This document shows positions 9,514 to 19,845 of a DNA stretch of 64,000 nucleotides, piece after piece. The DNA is from Ophiura sarsii (Eukaryota; Echinodermata; Ophiuroidea; Amphilepidida; Ophiuridae): the NCBI GenBank assembly GCA_035610835.1, contig CM069455.1:2069805-2133804 (forward strand). Reading direction: 5' to 3'. The translations under genes and the position numbers were made by a program. The notes beneath the pieces are model-generated. The model did no database searches and had not been told where the DNA came from. It saw only the letters and a program-made list of their open reading frames with translations. Position 1 is the first letter of the stretch, and the number at the start of each line of letters is the position of its first letter.

Positions 9514-9822
9514 ATGGAAGAATATATGCAAGTCGGCTGGATACTTTTCGCTGGCGTGGCATTGATGACCCTCTTAGTAGTTGGACTAGTGATAAACTTG
9601 AAGTTTACATTTTGGAAATGGATCAGGTTCGAGAGGGTAGCGTGGGGTCGAAGAGATGCGTGGGCTATGAGGGTAGAGTCAAAGGTCAACCGTCTACTAG
9701 AGAAGTGGAACCAACGGGAGGAGCAGGCGAGGGAAGCGGCGCGACAGGCCCACCGAGAAAGGATTCGGGAAGTGCCCCACAGGATGGTGGAAGAGGTGGA
9801 TGTGGAAGAACATGTGGTGTAA
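9514..9822 (+). CDS. ORF3: small single-pass membrane protein in the env position
   Basis: 102 codons from ATG 9514. It opens MEEYMQVGW, then has one hydrophobic segment of about 25 residues (roughly 8-33, including LFAGVALMTLLVVGLVI), then a basic/aromatic stretch and a charged Arg/Glu-rich tail likely to form a helix. No signal peptide, glycosylation-rich ectodomain, fusion peptide or furin site is visible, so it does not look like a retroviral envelope. The frame is open upstream to 9379. It lies between pol and ORF4 and could come from a spliced RNA using the acceptor at 9511. I do not recognise the family; a membrane-anchored accessory protein of the element is an inference. Confidence 0.55.
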   Translation: MEEYMQVGWILFAGVALMTLLVVGLVINLKFTFWKWIRFERVAWGRRDAWAMRVESKVNRLLEKWNQREEQAREAARQAHRERIREVPHRMVEEVDVEEHVV

Positions 9823-10601
9823 GAGGCAGAGGGCGTGGAGCTGGTGAGAGCGAAACAAGCGGATGGGAGCGAGTGGAGGAGAAGATGGTAAAATTGGAGA
9901 GAGGACAGGAGAGACTACAGGGGAGGATACAGGAGTTGGTCAGAGAAGTGGCAGGAGATGAAGGATTTGTGCCGGAGGTAGGCACCATAGTGGAAGAGGA
10001 CGGAGGTAGAGAGGGGTCAGGAAGAGTTGAGTCGGAACTTCAGCGGTTAGAGAGAGAGTGGGTGGAAGCGGTTGGAGAAAATGGCGGTCTCCGTAAGGAG
10101 ATGGAGGAGAAGGCAGAAGTGGGGACAGGAGCAGGGCTTGGAGAACCAGAGAGGTGGAGAAGGCGTAAGCTGGGGAGTGGCAGGTGTAGGATGTGCCCAG
10201 AGCCGAAGATAGTGGAGGAAGAAGGGCAGACGGATAGAGGCGGGAGTGATCAGGATGGGAAGCCAGAATTTAAGCACGGGAGAGAGTTGGCAACGATCAT
10301 GAAGATAAAAGCATTGGGTAGAATAGTGGAAACAAAGAGGCAGGAGTATGAGCAGTTGTGTGCCGAGGAGAGAAAGGTATTAGTAGATATTACCAGTCGG
10401 GATGAGAAGAGTATAGAGTTACTTGTCAAAGCGACGGATGAGTTAGAGATAGCTAGGCAATTAAGGGATGAGGCAGAGGCTGAGCGGCAAACGGTGAAAA
10501 CTGAAAAAGGGGAACAAAGGGTGACGAAGCAGAGGAAGTATGAGGCGGCGAAGAGGAGGTGGCGACATAACAAAAACAAACGGGAAAAGAAAGGAAATTA
10601 A
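9618..10601 (+). CDS. ORF4: charged coiled-coil protein of the retrotransposon
   Basis: Open for 327 codons from ATG 9618 in the frame -1 to ORF3. The part overlapping ORF3 (to about 9822) is Gly/Arg-rich and may be only an overlap frame. From ATG 9885 it is a convincing Lys/Glu-rich helical protein (about 238 residues) with heptad-like segments (for example VKLERGQERLQGRIQELV and the segment after GRELATIMKIKAL) and a strongly basic C-terminus. I do not recognise the family. It may be translated separately or as a continuation of ORF3 by frameshifting; no canonical slippery heptamer was found in the overlap. The G-rich composition matches gag and pol, so it belongs to the element. Confidence 0.5.
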   Translation: MDQVREGSVGSKRCVGYEGRVKGQPSTREVEPTGGAGEGSGATGPPRKDSGSAPQDGGRGGCGRTCGVRGRGRGAGESETSGWERVEEKMVKLERGQERLQGRIQELVREVAGDEGFVPEVGTIVEEDGGREGSGRVESELQRLEREWVEAVGENGGLRKEMEEKAEVGTGAGLGEPERWRRRKLGSGRCRMCPEPKIVEEEGQTDRGGSDQDGKPEFKHGRELATIMKIKALGRIVETKRQEYEQLCAEERKVLVDITSRDEKSIELLVKATDELEIARQLRDEAEAERQTVKTEKGEQRVTKQRKYEAAKRRWRHNKNKREKKGN

Positions 10602-11305
10602 GGGGTGAGAGAAGGCCAGTTCCAAAATGGTCCTCGATAGGATGCTGTCGGAGTAGCGATGCTCGGAAACTTTTGAAGGAGTGATGGGAAGAGTTGCTGC
10701 CGGAGTTGTGTATATAAGTTGTTGTTATGGTTTTCAAATGTTCGAGTTATAAATTTTGTTGTGATGAGATTATTGCACGGAGCCAGTTGGATGTGTAATC
10801 AAATTTAGAGTTGCCGAAGTGCGACGTGATGCGATACGGATGGTGCTATGCTCAACTCGTTGTTACTGAGTGTCATATGGCTTACGCGGCCATCGCACCA
10901 GTTCCTATGAGCCGTAGCGGGAGACTCGATCCAGAGCTCCAAACAGAGGGGTTTCTACTGACCTAACCATGGGTTGCTACTGACCTAACCATGGGTTGCT
11001 ACTGACCTAACCAAGGGTTGCCGAGGACAAGAAGAAGATTCGAGGATGGCGACAAAGAAGAAGATTTGGGACCGACGGCAAAAGAAGAAGACTGAAGAAT
11101 GAAGACGAAGAAGATTATCGCGTCACGTGTACTTTAAAACATTGTAGTAGAGTAAGATGTAGTTAAGAGATTGTATGTATATATTGTTGTATTATTGTGA
11201 TGATGGATGTACTGGCGTCATAATGCGGTGCATGAGGAGTAGAGTGTGTACGCGATTCCGCTTATTTATATTTATCGCTTATTATTGACGGGGACGTCAA
11301 ATGCT
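10602..11305 (+). other. Non-coding 3' region of the retrotransposon
   Basis: No ORF of note. It holds a triple 22-bp direct repeat (about 10952-11020; unit contains CTACTGACCTAACCA), a purine-rich stretch (11021-11115) with repeated AAGAAGAAGA, then AT-richer sequence leading to the polypurine tract. Confidence 0.7.
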
Positions 11306-11316
11306 AGGTGGGGGGC
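11306..11316 (+). promoter_or_regulatory. Polypurine tract, plus-strand primer
   Basis: AGGTGGGGGGC lies directly upstream of TGTGTAGCGGGA, the likely start of the 3' LTR. Polypurine tracts sit at this junction in LTR retroelements. Confidence 0.7.
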
Positions 11317-14264
11317 TGTGTAGCGGGAATCGCTTTATTATTACTATTTTTATAATAATTGCTAACCATATTAGACGGGTGAATGCCGTTTTTGGGACAC
11401 CCTGAACACCTGTATGTTAGGCCTATTGTGCGGGGTGTACCAACTTCGCGTCACCTGACGCCGATAAGCCAATCACGAGCGCCGGCTCGCGTCTATTTTA
11501 CGGAAATTTCCGAAAGAATCAATTGCGTGCTTGGAATTATCTGATGAACAAAAACCTAGAAACCGTGGATACTATATTTGTGAATCCAGCTTAAATCTTC
11601 TATTTGTGTCGGACATCTTGGCATAGTAAGTACTGTGTTATATTATAGATCGTACTGGGCCAAGAAAACGTGAGAGATTATGAGGTTTGGTGTGAATTAT
11701 GGTCAATTTTGTTCTCGGAATCATGACGTAAGATTATGTAACTGCTTGTATTCAATAACAGGTGACATTTTCCGAAATTCATCAAATTCACTACGAGTTT
11801 TACACCCCCCAAATTTCTCCTTTTGGCTTTTTCATTTGCTATAAAAAGTATGTAGTTATGTGAGTGATGTGTTATAGCATTGCGTGGTGACCATAGGCTA
11901 GTGTTGAATTACTGTTTAGATGAATTTATCATGGGTTTAAAACCACCAAATTCAGATTGTCTGGGGTCAAATTACCCTTAGGCGTTGTGCATGGATGGGA
12001 CTGGACGCGATGTTCGTTTCCGTAAACAATATTTGATACTTAACTGAGTTAAGTGCATAACAATACATGTATACAGTAAGAGTGTACGGTTAATAAGTTC
12101 GCGACATGTAGTGGTAGAGTGACTTTTTTGTACATGAACGTTCTTGGTGGTGTGTGAGATGAAGGGGGCCGTTGTGTTGGGTATACCAATAACCGGAGAG
12201 ATTTCTCTGATTAGAAGCGGCTCGTTTGGAAATAAAACTTGGGTTATTATTTTCGCTTTCGTGTAAATGCATTATACAGTCGCGAACCCATCCTTCCCTG
12301 CTGAACGTGTCAGGTACGTGGTTGTATTATATTATAGATTGTAAACTATTAAGGTTAGTTTTAATTCGGTGCATTACCGAATAATCGTCACAAAATAGAG
12401 GTGTTTATTTTATTAAATAGGCCTTTTATTAATTTGTGGGGTGATTTCATACATGCTTGTGATGCTGTTAAATGCCCAGTCAGTCCCGTAATATTATGTG
12501 TAGGTCTATTGATGAGAAGCCTTGTTGTAAAGGTGTATAAATAAACATTTCATTTTACTTGGATTGTAAAAGCGGAATAATTGTGTATTCTAAAAATCAT
12601 GTTGATCTCAAATGTCATGGTAGTTGTATTATGATAACCTGTGCTGTACATACGGGACTCGTAGAGGAGATAGAGGGCGGGCCTGTAGTGGTGGGATGAG
12701 GGAGTATTTTCTTTAAAGTATTTTATACAGTACCTTTTTTTTTGGTGTTTATATTTCCGTGTATCTCATAAAAGTCATAAAACTAGACTTTATATACAAA
12801 TTATGCTTCCGTAATTGTGACTAAATATAATTGTCTAAGCTTATTTATTGTATCAACGATACACCCATTTGTAGTGGTGTGTCACAAACACCATATGTCG
12901 GCGGCCTTTGATGTTTGAAAGCGGCGAGCTTTAACAGCGCGGGGTGCTGCTTTGTGATTCAATTATTTTATAAAGTGAGTTTTGGACAGGTTAAATTACA
13001 GTGTATTCCAAAAACATTCGCTGTATCAGATTGCGTGCGTACGGGCGATGATGAGTAAAATATTTGTACCAAATACAAAATTAGTTGGCATGTTGAGTCA
13101 ATTGGAGATGTAAAATGTTAGTAATAGTGGTGCATACTGGCGCGGTTTATTGTTTTGATTGTATACAAAAACGACATTCAGATTGTGCTGTGGAAAATAA
13201 TCAGCACACCTTTCGGATTGTTGTGTGGCGATAAGATCAAGATTTGTTGTGTAAGCTGACACTTGCTTAAATTGTGGCGAGTTTTGAAGATTATAAATAG
13301 TGGCAGACTATTTATTAAATTATAGTCTGTTCCTGGCGCGTTTATTTTGGAAGCGATGGATGGTGTAGGCTTAGTTGTCTAAGTCGTGTGGTATATACAT
13401 AGGTGGTAGAGAAAGTACGGTAGCATGTTAATAGGGTGTTTTCTTGAATTAAAACAACACCGATGGTATTTATGGAGGGGTAGGCCTATGATGATAGGAG
13501 AATTAAAACTATTTATAAACAGTGATATCTCTTGTGCATCGGTTAAAATTAATGCCCTTCCTTTAAATTCCTCACTACTAAAGTAATTGTTAAGACATGA
13601 AGTGATATGGTATATAAAGGTGGTTCCTGCTTGTCAGTAAATAGAGTAAAACATGCCTAATGTTTTATTATCGAAACAAAGTGTTTAGTTCTTCAATTAT
13701 GATCTAAAATATTGTACATGTTGAGCCTACTCGGATCTTATATTTCTATTCCCACAAACTGGTATAAATGTAAACATCGCGTATGATGCCGTGTCGAGGA
13801 AATAACGATAGCAGGATGTTCTGTATTCTCCCTATAAACAGAGTATTGATAGCCGAGTGCAGACAACGACGTTTCTTGCAGTAGATACCCATACCATAGG
13901 TAATCAAGGTTAATTATTTTTGTATCGTGTGCTTGTATATATGTATCATAAATATTCGATGCAAATGTGTAGTTAAGATTCTATAAAAGTGCATTATGAA
14001 AATGTGAGTCATCATTCCCAATGGAGTCCGTGCATGAGTTATTTCGTCGAAATTCATGAAAGCGGATAACCTAGGTAGATTATTATCATTCTATATTAGT
14101 AAGATCAGTGTAGTATAGGACTTAGTGCAGTTGAGTTGTCTATATTACTTGAAATGCTAGTAAAATTGTAACTCGTTATGACATAATTAATGATTGCCCT
14201 GATGATAGCCAAAGAAAATCTAAAGCTTAATATTACACTCACAATCTTAGTTCGTGTAATACGT

Positions 14265-14501
14265 AGGCCTCTATTGTTATTGTATTTATGTTTTTATTAT
14301 GTAAACTCAACCCATGCGATTGTTATGCTCGATGGGGGGTGGGTTGAGTAAAAACCGGGGTAGGATAAAAACACTCATACGAAGGCCTCTATTGTTATTG
14401 TATTTATATTTATATGATGAAAAACTCAACCCATGCGATGGTTATGCTCGATGGGGGGAGGGTTGAGTTAAAAAGTTGGGTAAGGCAAAAACACTCATCT
14501 T
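14265..14501 (+). repeat. 119-bp tandem duplication with hairpins inside the LTR
   Basis: Two copies starting AGGCCTCTATTGTTATTG. Each contains an inverted repeat, ACTCAACCC ... GGGTTGAGT, with arms at 14305-14313/14341-14349 and 14424-14432/14460-14468. Partial pairing continues inside (CCATGCGA / TCGATGG). Confidence 0.85.
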
Positions 14502-14596
14502 ACATTTGGGGGGGGGGTCAAGCTGAGTGTAAAGCCTATGTATATCGTATTGTTAGGTCAGTCATAACACCCGGTAAGATGGGATAGTGGTGATCT

Positions 14597-14720
14597 GTGC
14601 AGTCAAGAGAGGTGCAGTCAAGAGAGGACAGTCAAGAGAGGTGCAGTCAAGAGAGGACAGTCAAGAGAGGTGCAGTCAAGAGAGGACAGTCAAGAGCGGT
14701 GCAGTCAAGAGAGGACAGGC
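14597..14720 (+). repeat. Short tandem repeat tract (GTGCAGTCAAGAGAG/GACAGTCAAGAGAG) in the LTR
   Basis: Alternating units of about 14-15 bp, together about 28-29 bp, each containing CAGTCAAGAG. The same tract opens the window at 1-80. It is followed by about 400 bp without tandem structure before the LTR end. Confidence 0.9.
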
Positions 14721-15297
14721 GTACCAGAGCAGACATACAATCAACGCTTTCAGATCACCCCTGTCTTACTTAAAAATAGTCGTTAATATTATCTTATGTA
14801 ATGGTATTATGGTATTTTAACCATTAAAATTGTGTGTATGGAAATTAACGCGTACTTTTCTCTTCCATAGGGGTTTACCTTGTGTTGCAAGGTCAGGTCG
14901 GTCGGTCGGTCAGGTCAGATTAGGCCAGGCCAGTAGTAGGACAGACAGTTGAGACTTTGACCATTTACCCAATCTAATTAAAGTTTTTCTAGTTGTAATT
15001 GTGTTTGGATGTTATAAAATAAAACCGACGTTGTGATAAATATATATATTGTGTAAGAAGGAGAGCGAAAATAAACTGTGAACTTAAATAATTGTCCGTG
15101 TCATTGGTTCGCGTTATAGAGCCGAAAACGCATGGTTCTGCCCTGCAAACGAACCCGCGTGGCTGATTAACAAAATAAAAGGTTTCCAAATTAAACCCTT
15201 CCCACGCCCAAAATTTGGTGGTGTCAGATCTGATCAATTCTGCACACTTGGACATCGCACGCGTGTGTAAATCTAGCTCGCTCGCGCTCCCGCGACA

Positions 15298-15494
15298 CTC
15301 ATATCAGTCCCCAAAGCTCGTACTCAGAGATATGCCAGAAGTCCCATCCCGTACATACTACATGGTCAGGTTGTGGAATGCAGAAGCTTCGAAAGTTTAA
15401 GGGTGTATGGTATATTGAGTGACTCTGTATAATTGTTGGCTGTTGCCTTTAATTGCTTGCCTTTTTATTTGTAATATATGTATTTGTATATAAT
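15298..15494. other. Right flank of the retrotransposon insertion
   Basis: Unique-looking sequence beginning CTCAT at the LTR border. A frame open up to 15400 reads SPKLVLRDMPEVPSRTYYMV and then stops after about 35 codons. It could be the tail of an older coding exon cut by the insertion, but nothing in it is recognisable. Confidence 0.35.
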
Positions 15495-16011
15495 GCCATA
15501 CCTCCATACCAACAAGCACACAAGAACAGTGGCTATGACCACCAACTCAAATTCAACCTTACTACACCTAAAGTGAGAACCAACAAGAATAGGCGAAGAA
15601 ATATCATCTGGTACAACCCACTATATAGCTCTAATGTCGACACCAACATAGGCCAGAATTTTTTGAAACTTGTTGATCGGTGCTTCCCACATGGCAATCA
15701 GCTATGGCAAATTTTCAATAGGAACACCATTAAAATTAGCTACTGTTGCATGCCTAATGTCCAGAACACTATTTCATCACACAACAAGCGTTTACTGAAA
15801 AAGGAAGCTGACATACACAACACTGAGGTCAACACGCGTGAATGCAACTGCCGATCCAAAAACCGACTGTCCGCTAACCGGTAAATGCCTAACTGCAGGC
15901 ATTGTTTACCAAGCAACAGTAACTAACAACATCAACAAAACTGAAGAAATCTATGTCGGACTATCAGGTAATACATTCAAAACGAGATATAATGGTCACA
16001 CTAGTTCCTAG
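15495..16011 (+). pseudogene. Penelope-like element fragment: RT C-terminus plus GIY-YIG endonuclease start
   Basis: One frame (to the stop at about 15884) carries the stretch RRRNIIWYNP, then NIGQNFLKLVD, FNRNTIKISYCCMPN and a Cys-rich CNCRS, all typical of the region between RT and endonuclease in Penelope-like retroelements. A frameshift near 15865-15875 moves the reading to a frame with PLTGKCLTAGIVYQATV, then IYVGLSGNTFKTRYNGHTSS and a stop at about 16010. GIVY...IYVG is the GIY-YIG core and R in the following helix is present. The polymerase catalytic region is missing and the endonuclease is truncated, so this is a dead copy. Confidence 0.85.
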
Positions 16012-16380
16012 TTTATCTCAAAAATCATATTTTTGGCATTTTTTGGTCAATATTTTCAAAACTAAAAAAATGTAAGCCAAAAATAAAATATTGCTTTCTA
16101 GATAATTGACTTTAGACGATTTTGGTGACATTTTGAATCAAAAACTGATTTTGTTAGGTTGTCTGAAAATTGTTGGCGCCAAAAAAGTGATTATTGGGCA
16201 AAAATGTAAAAATTACTATTTTTTGTGAAATTCAAAACCAAAAGTGGATTTTCAGACTCATTTCATTTGAAAAATGGTATACTTTTATATACATTACATT
16301 ATTAGTTTAAAAGTTACAGTGCTTGATAAATTTCATAAAAAAAGGGTTGACAGTACCCTTAAAAGGTTGGAGACGGATAG
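16012..16380. repeat. AT-rich element related to the palindromes at 20.3-21.7 kb
   Basis: Runs such as GGCATTTTTTGGTCAAT and the subterminal ATACTTTTATATACAT followed by TTAAAAGTTACAGTGC match the layout of the right arm of the palindrome at 20324-20945. It ends near ACCCTTAAAAGG. No coding potential. Confidence 0.6.
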
Positions 16381-16407
16381 AGAACCCCGAAACTGGCATC
16401 TCTGGAT

Positions 16408-16692
16408 CTACTGAATGATACCGATACCAAAACCAATACTTATACCAATATTGATACCGTTATCAATACTATCATTTTTACTCCTACTCTTACTACTGTT
16501 ATCAATACCTTCAACATCTCTCCATCCCGGAAACATATTGGTGTACATGTTGTTCTCTAAAGCCTTGAATTTCTTCCATGACAACTCCAATTTGGCCAAC
16601 TCTTTGGAGATGGAGGGGTCATTCGGACATTGACGCTGAGCTTGCAGCATGTGTTTCCTTGCTTGGGAGAAGTCACTACACTGGTAATATGC
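16408..16692 (-). CDS. FKBP6: FKBP6-like TPR protein, last coding exon
   Basis: On the minus strand a splice acceptor (CATTACAG, AG at 16694-16693) leads in phase 0 into AYYQCSDFSQARKHMLQAQ, a TPR helix pair, then a charged helix (SKELAKLELSWKKFKALENN) and MYTNMFPGW. The stop is at 16410-16408. Order and spacing match the C-terminus of FKBP6-type inactive immunophilins, HSP90 co-chaperones linked to the piRNA pathway. The last roughly 25 residues (Ile/Gly/Asn-rich) come from a simple repeat in the DNA (GATACCAATA-type). It joins in phase to the exon at 22252-22454, which ends LFRCGQ. The upstream FKBP domain exons were not found. Whether the gene still works is doubtful given the broken upstream exon. 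Confidence 0.7.
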   Translation of the reverse strand, partial: AYYQCSDFSQARKHMLQAQRQCPNDPSISKELAKLELSWKKFKALENNMYTNMFPGWRDVEGIDNSSKSRSKNDSIDNGINIGISIGFGIGIIQ

Positions 16693-16814
16693 CTGTAATG
16701 AGGATACATATACATAATGAGTTATTGATGTACAAGAATGGCCCTGACCCAATGGAAGGACATAATGGCCCTTCAATCACTACACTGGTAATATGCCTGT
16801 AATGAGGATACATC
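16674..16814. repeat. Duplicated segment carrying the exon/intron border
   Basis: CACTACACTGGTAATATGCC...GAGGATACAT occurs at 16674 and again at 16778. The 70-bp spacer between them (ATAATGAGTTATTGATGTAC to CCCTTCAAT) also occurs, with the second copy, at about 19846-19950. The duplicated unit includes the acceptor and the first bases of the FKBP6-like exon. Confidence 0.85.
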
Positions 16815-17924
16815 TAATATACTAATTTTCGGTCCCTCGCCTGATTAGATAGTTCAATAATAATTGTACACTCGCGTCCCTCTTCAACTGAAAAAGCGTG
16901 GGAATTGCGCCTCTAATACACGAGCTAATTAGATAGTTCAATGCCAGTATTTTCACGTTTTCAGACATGCGCAGAAAGGATCACAGATGATAATCCGAAA
17001 TGTTGAATTTCTTTTACTCGGGTAGCTACTGTACGGACAAATATTATGGTTTTCGGAGTGAGTGATGACATAATGGTCTTCACCCAAAATATTTTCATCA
17101 GGGATATAGCTGCATTTCTGTATGTACGGCCGTTCGTTATTCTTAAAGATCGCACGAGTAACAAGCATTTATACGGGACTATACGTCCGACATATAAAAT
17201 ATTTTACGACATTTTCTAAATGTAAACAAAAACTCTTACGCAGATCTTAAAGTGACACTTTCACATTAATAACATAGATGAACGCGGAGTTTGCTATTAA
17301 CGATAAAGAAACTGGCGGTACCATAACAACCGTTCCTATGTGTTGCTGCGCGACCGCGTTTAACATTGCGCACGCGCATCGGCGCACACGTAGTGACGCA
17401 GACAAAGAGTGTCGTTTGTGGCGCAAACTGTACATTGTAAACGGGGCATGCAGTGAAAGCAGGCAGTCCGTATACGGTTGCTCCGCGGTGCATACCGTAC
17501 AGTACAATAAAATGTAACGAGAGCAAGACACAAACAAAACATTAATCATAAAGCCAAGACCTTTATTTTAATAAAGAAACAGGATAACATGTATTAAAGT
17601 GACTGAAGTGGCTGAAGGAAAAGACTACATTTGATGGAGTCACTCATGCAGTTGTAACCCCATGGCTGGTCATGAAGCTATGGGCTGGTGGATCACACAC
17701 ACACCCCTCCCCCACACCCCTTTCATTTTCTTTGTGCGACTTATTATACAGCGGTGCGGCTTACTGTATACGATGAGGTCTGAATCTTAATTTGAGGTGC
17801 TGCGGCTTATTCGCGTGCGGCTTATAGCACGTAAATTACGGGATTGTCACATCATATACCCTAAGGTCTAAGCCCCCTTCCCCGCACTTCCCTTACTTGA
17901 TAATATGGATATAGTAAGGCGGCC
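16815..17924. other. Intronic or intergenic stretch, CpG-rich patch, no recognised gene
   Basis: It contains a CpG-rich stretch (about 17330-17500) that is open in several frames on both strands but gives no recognisable protein. A repeat with TGCGGCTTA motifs lies at about 17725-17850. If the FKBP6-like exons belong together, this lies within or just 5' of the long 16693-22251 intron. Confidence 0.5.
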
Positions 17925-19745
17925 TTACTAAGGCCACATAGGTATCTGGATAAACAGAACGTGCGGTATTGCCCCATCATACCCTAAAAGGGCACCAGTG
18001 GTATCTGGATTACGGGGTTCACTATAAAACGAAGATAGTCTCAAATTACCTGGATATACTATGCGCAGGTGTGCCACCTGTGATAACTGGATTTTAAGGG
18101 TGTATTAGGTAGTATCTCGGGAGGCCTTATTTAGAACACAACAAACATGACAAAGGGACTGCATACGTTTAGGCCCTACATGCCTATTGGAGGAATAATG
18201 TATTTAAGTAAATAGGCCAAACAAAACCCGGATGGCACACATAGTGTTTAAGTACAAGCATAGAATGGTACACGTGATCTTGATGATAGACTCCGCCGAC
18301 CATAAAACTAAACGACGACTATAAAACTATAGAACCCATATATAACGCTCAGAACGTAGGCCTATTACCTGGATACAGTATGTGCATGCGCAGCCTATTA
18401 CCTGGATACAGTATGTGCATGGGCAGTGGCGGCACCAGCATCAATATTTTAAAGGAGGAAAACGGGGTGGCGGGGCAATACAAGAATCGGGGGAGACATT
18501 TTAAAGCTAATTTTAAGTTACTTTCAGTTTTGACATTAAAATACAACTTTTGTATTATTTGGGGTACAAAATGGGTAGGGACATGAGCTGACAGGGGGTA
18601 ACTGGGGGAGGGGATATTAAGGCAATCCAGATACTCTGAATATGTTAAGTATTCCTACACATTCAGGTGTCCTTATTAATCCACGTAGGCCCTAATAGCC
18701 GCATACACAGTTATCACGGTGCCCTTAATATTCGATTCAAGATAAACCACATAGTCCATGGAGGTCCTATATTGGATCACTAATACACAATCTTGATTAT
18801 TAAAGTACATGGGGTGGTACCAGAATAATCAAGGGCACCATGTGTTATACATGCATGGCATACATGGATTTATTAAGGGCACATGGTATATATGGATTAT
18901 TAAGGGCACTGTGGTACCAATGTCAGTATTAAGGGCACCCAGGATACATGGAGTATCAACGACATACTCTTGCTGTTTTGCAATACCCTCATCTCTATAC
19001 GTTTTGATGTGACTAACCACCCGCTATTATAGCTTCGGCACCTATACCTGCGCTTTCCATTATAAACTGGATATAATACGGGTGCATTGGTATAGATATA
19101 ATGCCGGCAAATGCGGTACCTGGGTTATTAAGGCCATCTGTGAGGGGTAGGGCCTAGGCCTATGGGAAACCGGTGTATTAAGAACAGGTGGAGTACTTGG
19201 ATTAGGAACATGGGTATCTGTATTATTTAAGAGCCCATTGGGCCTAGGCGCATTTAAGGGTACCATGTCACTTACATTATATCAAGGGCACATTAGGTAC
19301 CTGCCCTGGGTACCCCAATAAGGACATACTCTTGATATTTATATAAACATTTATAACGCTTTGATATTACTCACCTCTGCCTATTGTGATGGACTATTAC
19401 TGCCCGCTATCTTCGGCACCCGCGATTAATTCAAGTTACTTGAATGATAAAGTAAAGGCACCTGGGTATCTCGATATAATGGCACACTGTAGTACCTGGA
19501 TTATGTGGTATCCGGTGCCATTAAGGGCACCTGTGGTAACTGGATTAGGGGTAGGGCTTAGGCCTATGGGGTCCCTGGATATAATGGGACAACGGGTACC
19601 TGCATTTCAGGTCACATGGGAGGCCTACATAGGTATCTGGAAATACAAAGGTAGGCCTACCTACTTTAAGGCACAACCTGGATTATCAAAAGCACCTGCG
19701 ATATTCGGATTATTTAGGGACCGTCTGGATTATGTATACATGTAG
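17925..19745. repeat. Degenerate minisatellite, TTAAGGGCACCTGTGGTAYCTGGAT-like
   Basis: Dozens of imperfect copies of a unit of roughly 25-45 bp with the theme (A)TTAAGGGCACC..GTGGTAYCTGGAT. Good examples are near 17985, 18900, 19500 and 19530. Copies vary in length and are mixed with TAGGCCTA motifs. ORFs across it are by-products. Confidence 0.7.
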
Positions 19746-19845
19746 GACATGTATATGTATATGTATGTAAGGACATGTATCAAATTTTCTTACGCTTTGT
19801 TTACTTACCTCCCCGTGAAATCTTCTAGCGGATGCCCGCTAGTAT

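Larger units (their letters stand above)
1..15297 (+). mobile_element. Giant Ty3/Gypsy LTR retrotransposon, 5' end cut by window edge
   Basis: Order seen: partial LTR (1-659), primer-binding site, gag, -1 frameshift, pol (protease, RT, RNase H, integrase), two small ORFs, polypurine tract, full-length LTR (about 11319-15297). The 659 bp of left LTR in the window correspond to 14639-15297, and I found no mismatch by eye. If the LTR start at 11319 is right, each LTR is about 3.98 kb, the internal part 10.66 kb, and the whole element about 18.6 kb. RT before integrase and the GPY/F-type integrase tail place it in Metaviridae (Ty3/Gypsy). All frames are open, so it looks recent and possibly mobile. 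The right flank starts CTCAT, the expected 5-bp target duplication; its left partner lies outside the window. Confidence 0.93.
11319..15297 (+). repeat. 3' LTR, about 3.98 kb
   Basis: The start is set by the polypurine tract and by the terminal inverted repeat: TGTAGCGGGA at the start pairs with TCCCGCGACA at the end, 9 of 10 bases (a start two bases earlier, TGTGTAGC, is possible). The end is fixed by divergence from the 5' LTR: both share CCCGCGACA, then differ. Unlike the G-rich interior it is AT-rich and has no convincing ORF. It contains a 119-bp tandem duplication with hairpins (14265-14501) and a 28-bp repeat tract (14597-14720). The first 3.3 kb cannot be compared with the 5' LTR here, so its inclusion rests on the terminal signals. 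Confidence 0.8.

Noticed and set aside
9514..10601. Retroviral-type envelope gene
   Set aside because: Only one hydrophobic helix, and no signal peptide, cleavage site or Cys-rich ectodomain; the position alone does not justify the name.
11319..15297. Protein-coding capacity within the LTR (for example 88 codons on minus at 14989-15255)
   Set aside because: Short frames in AT-rich sequence without motifs; the same frame recurs in the other LTR by identity.
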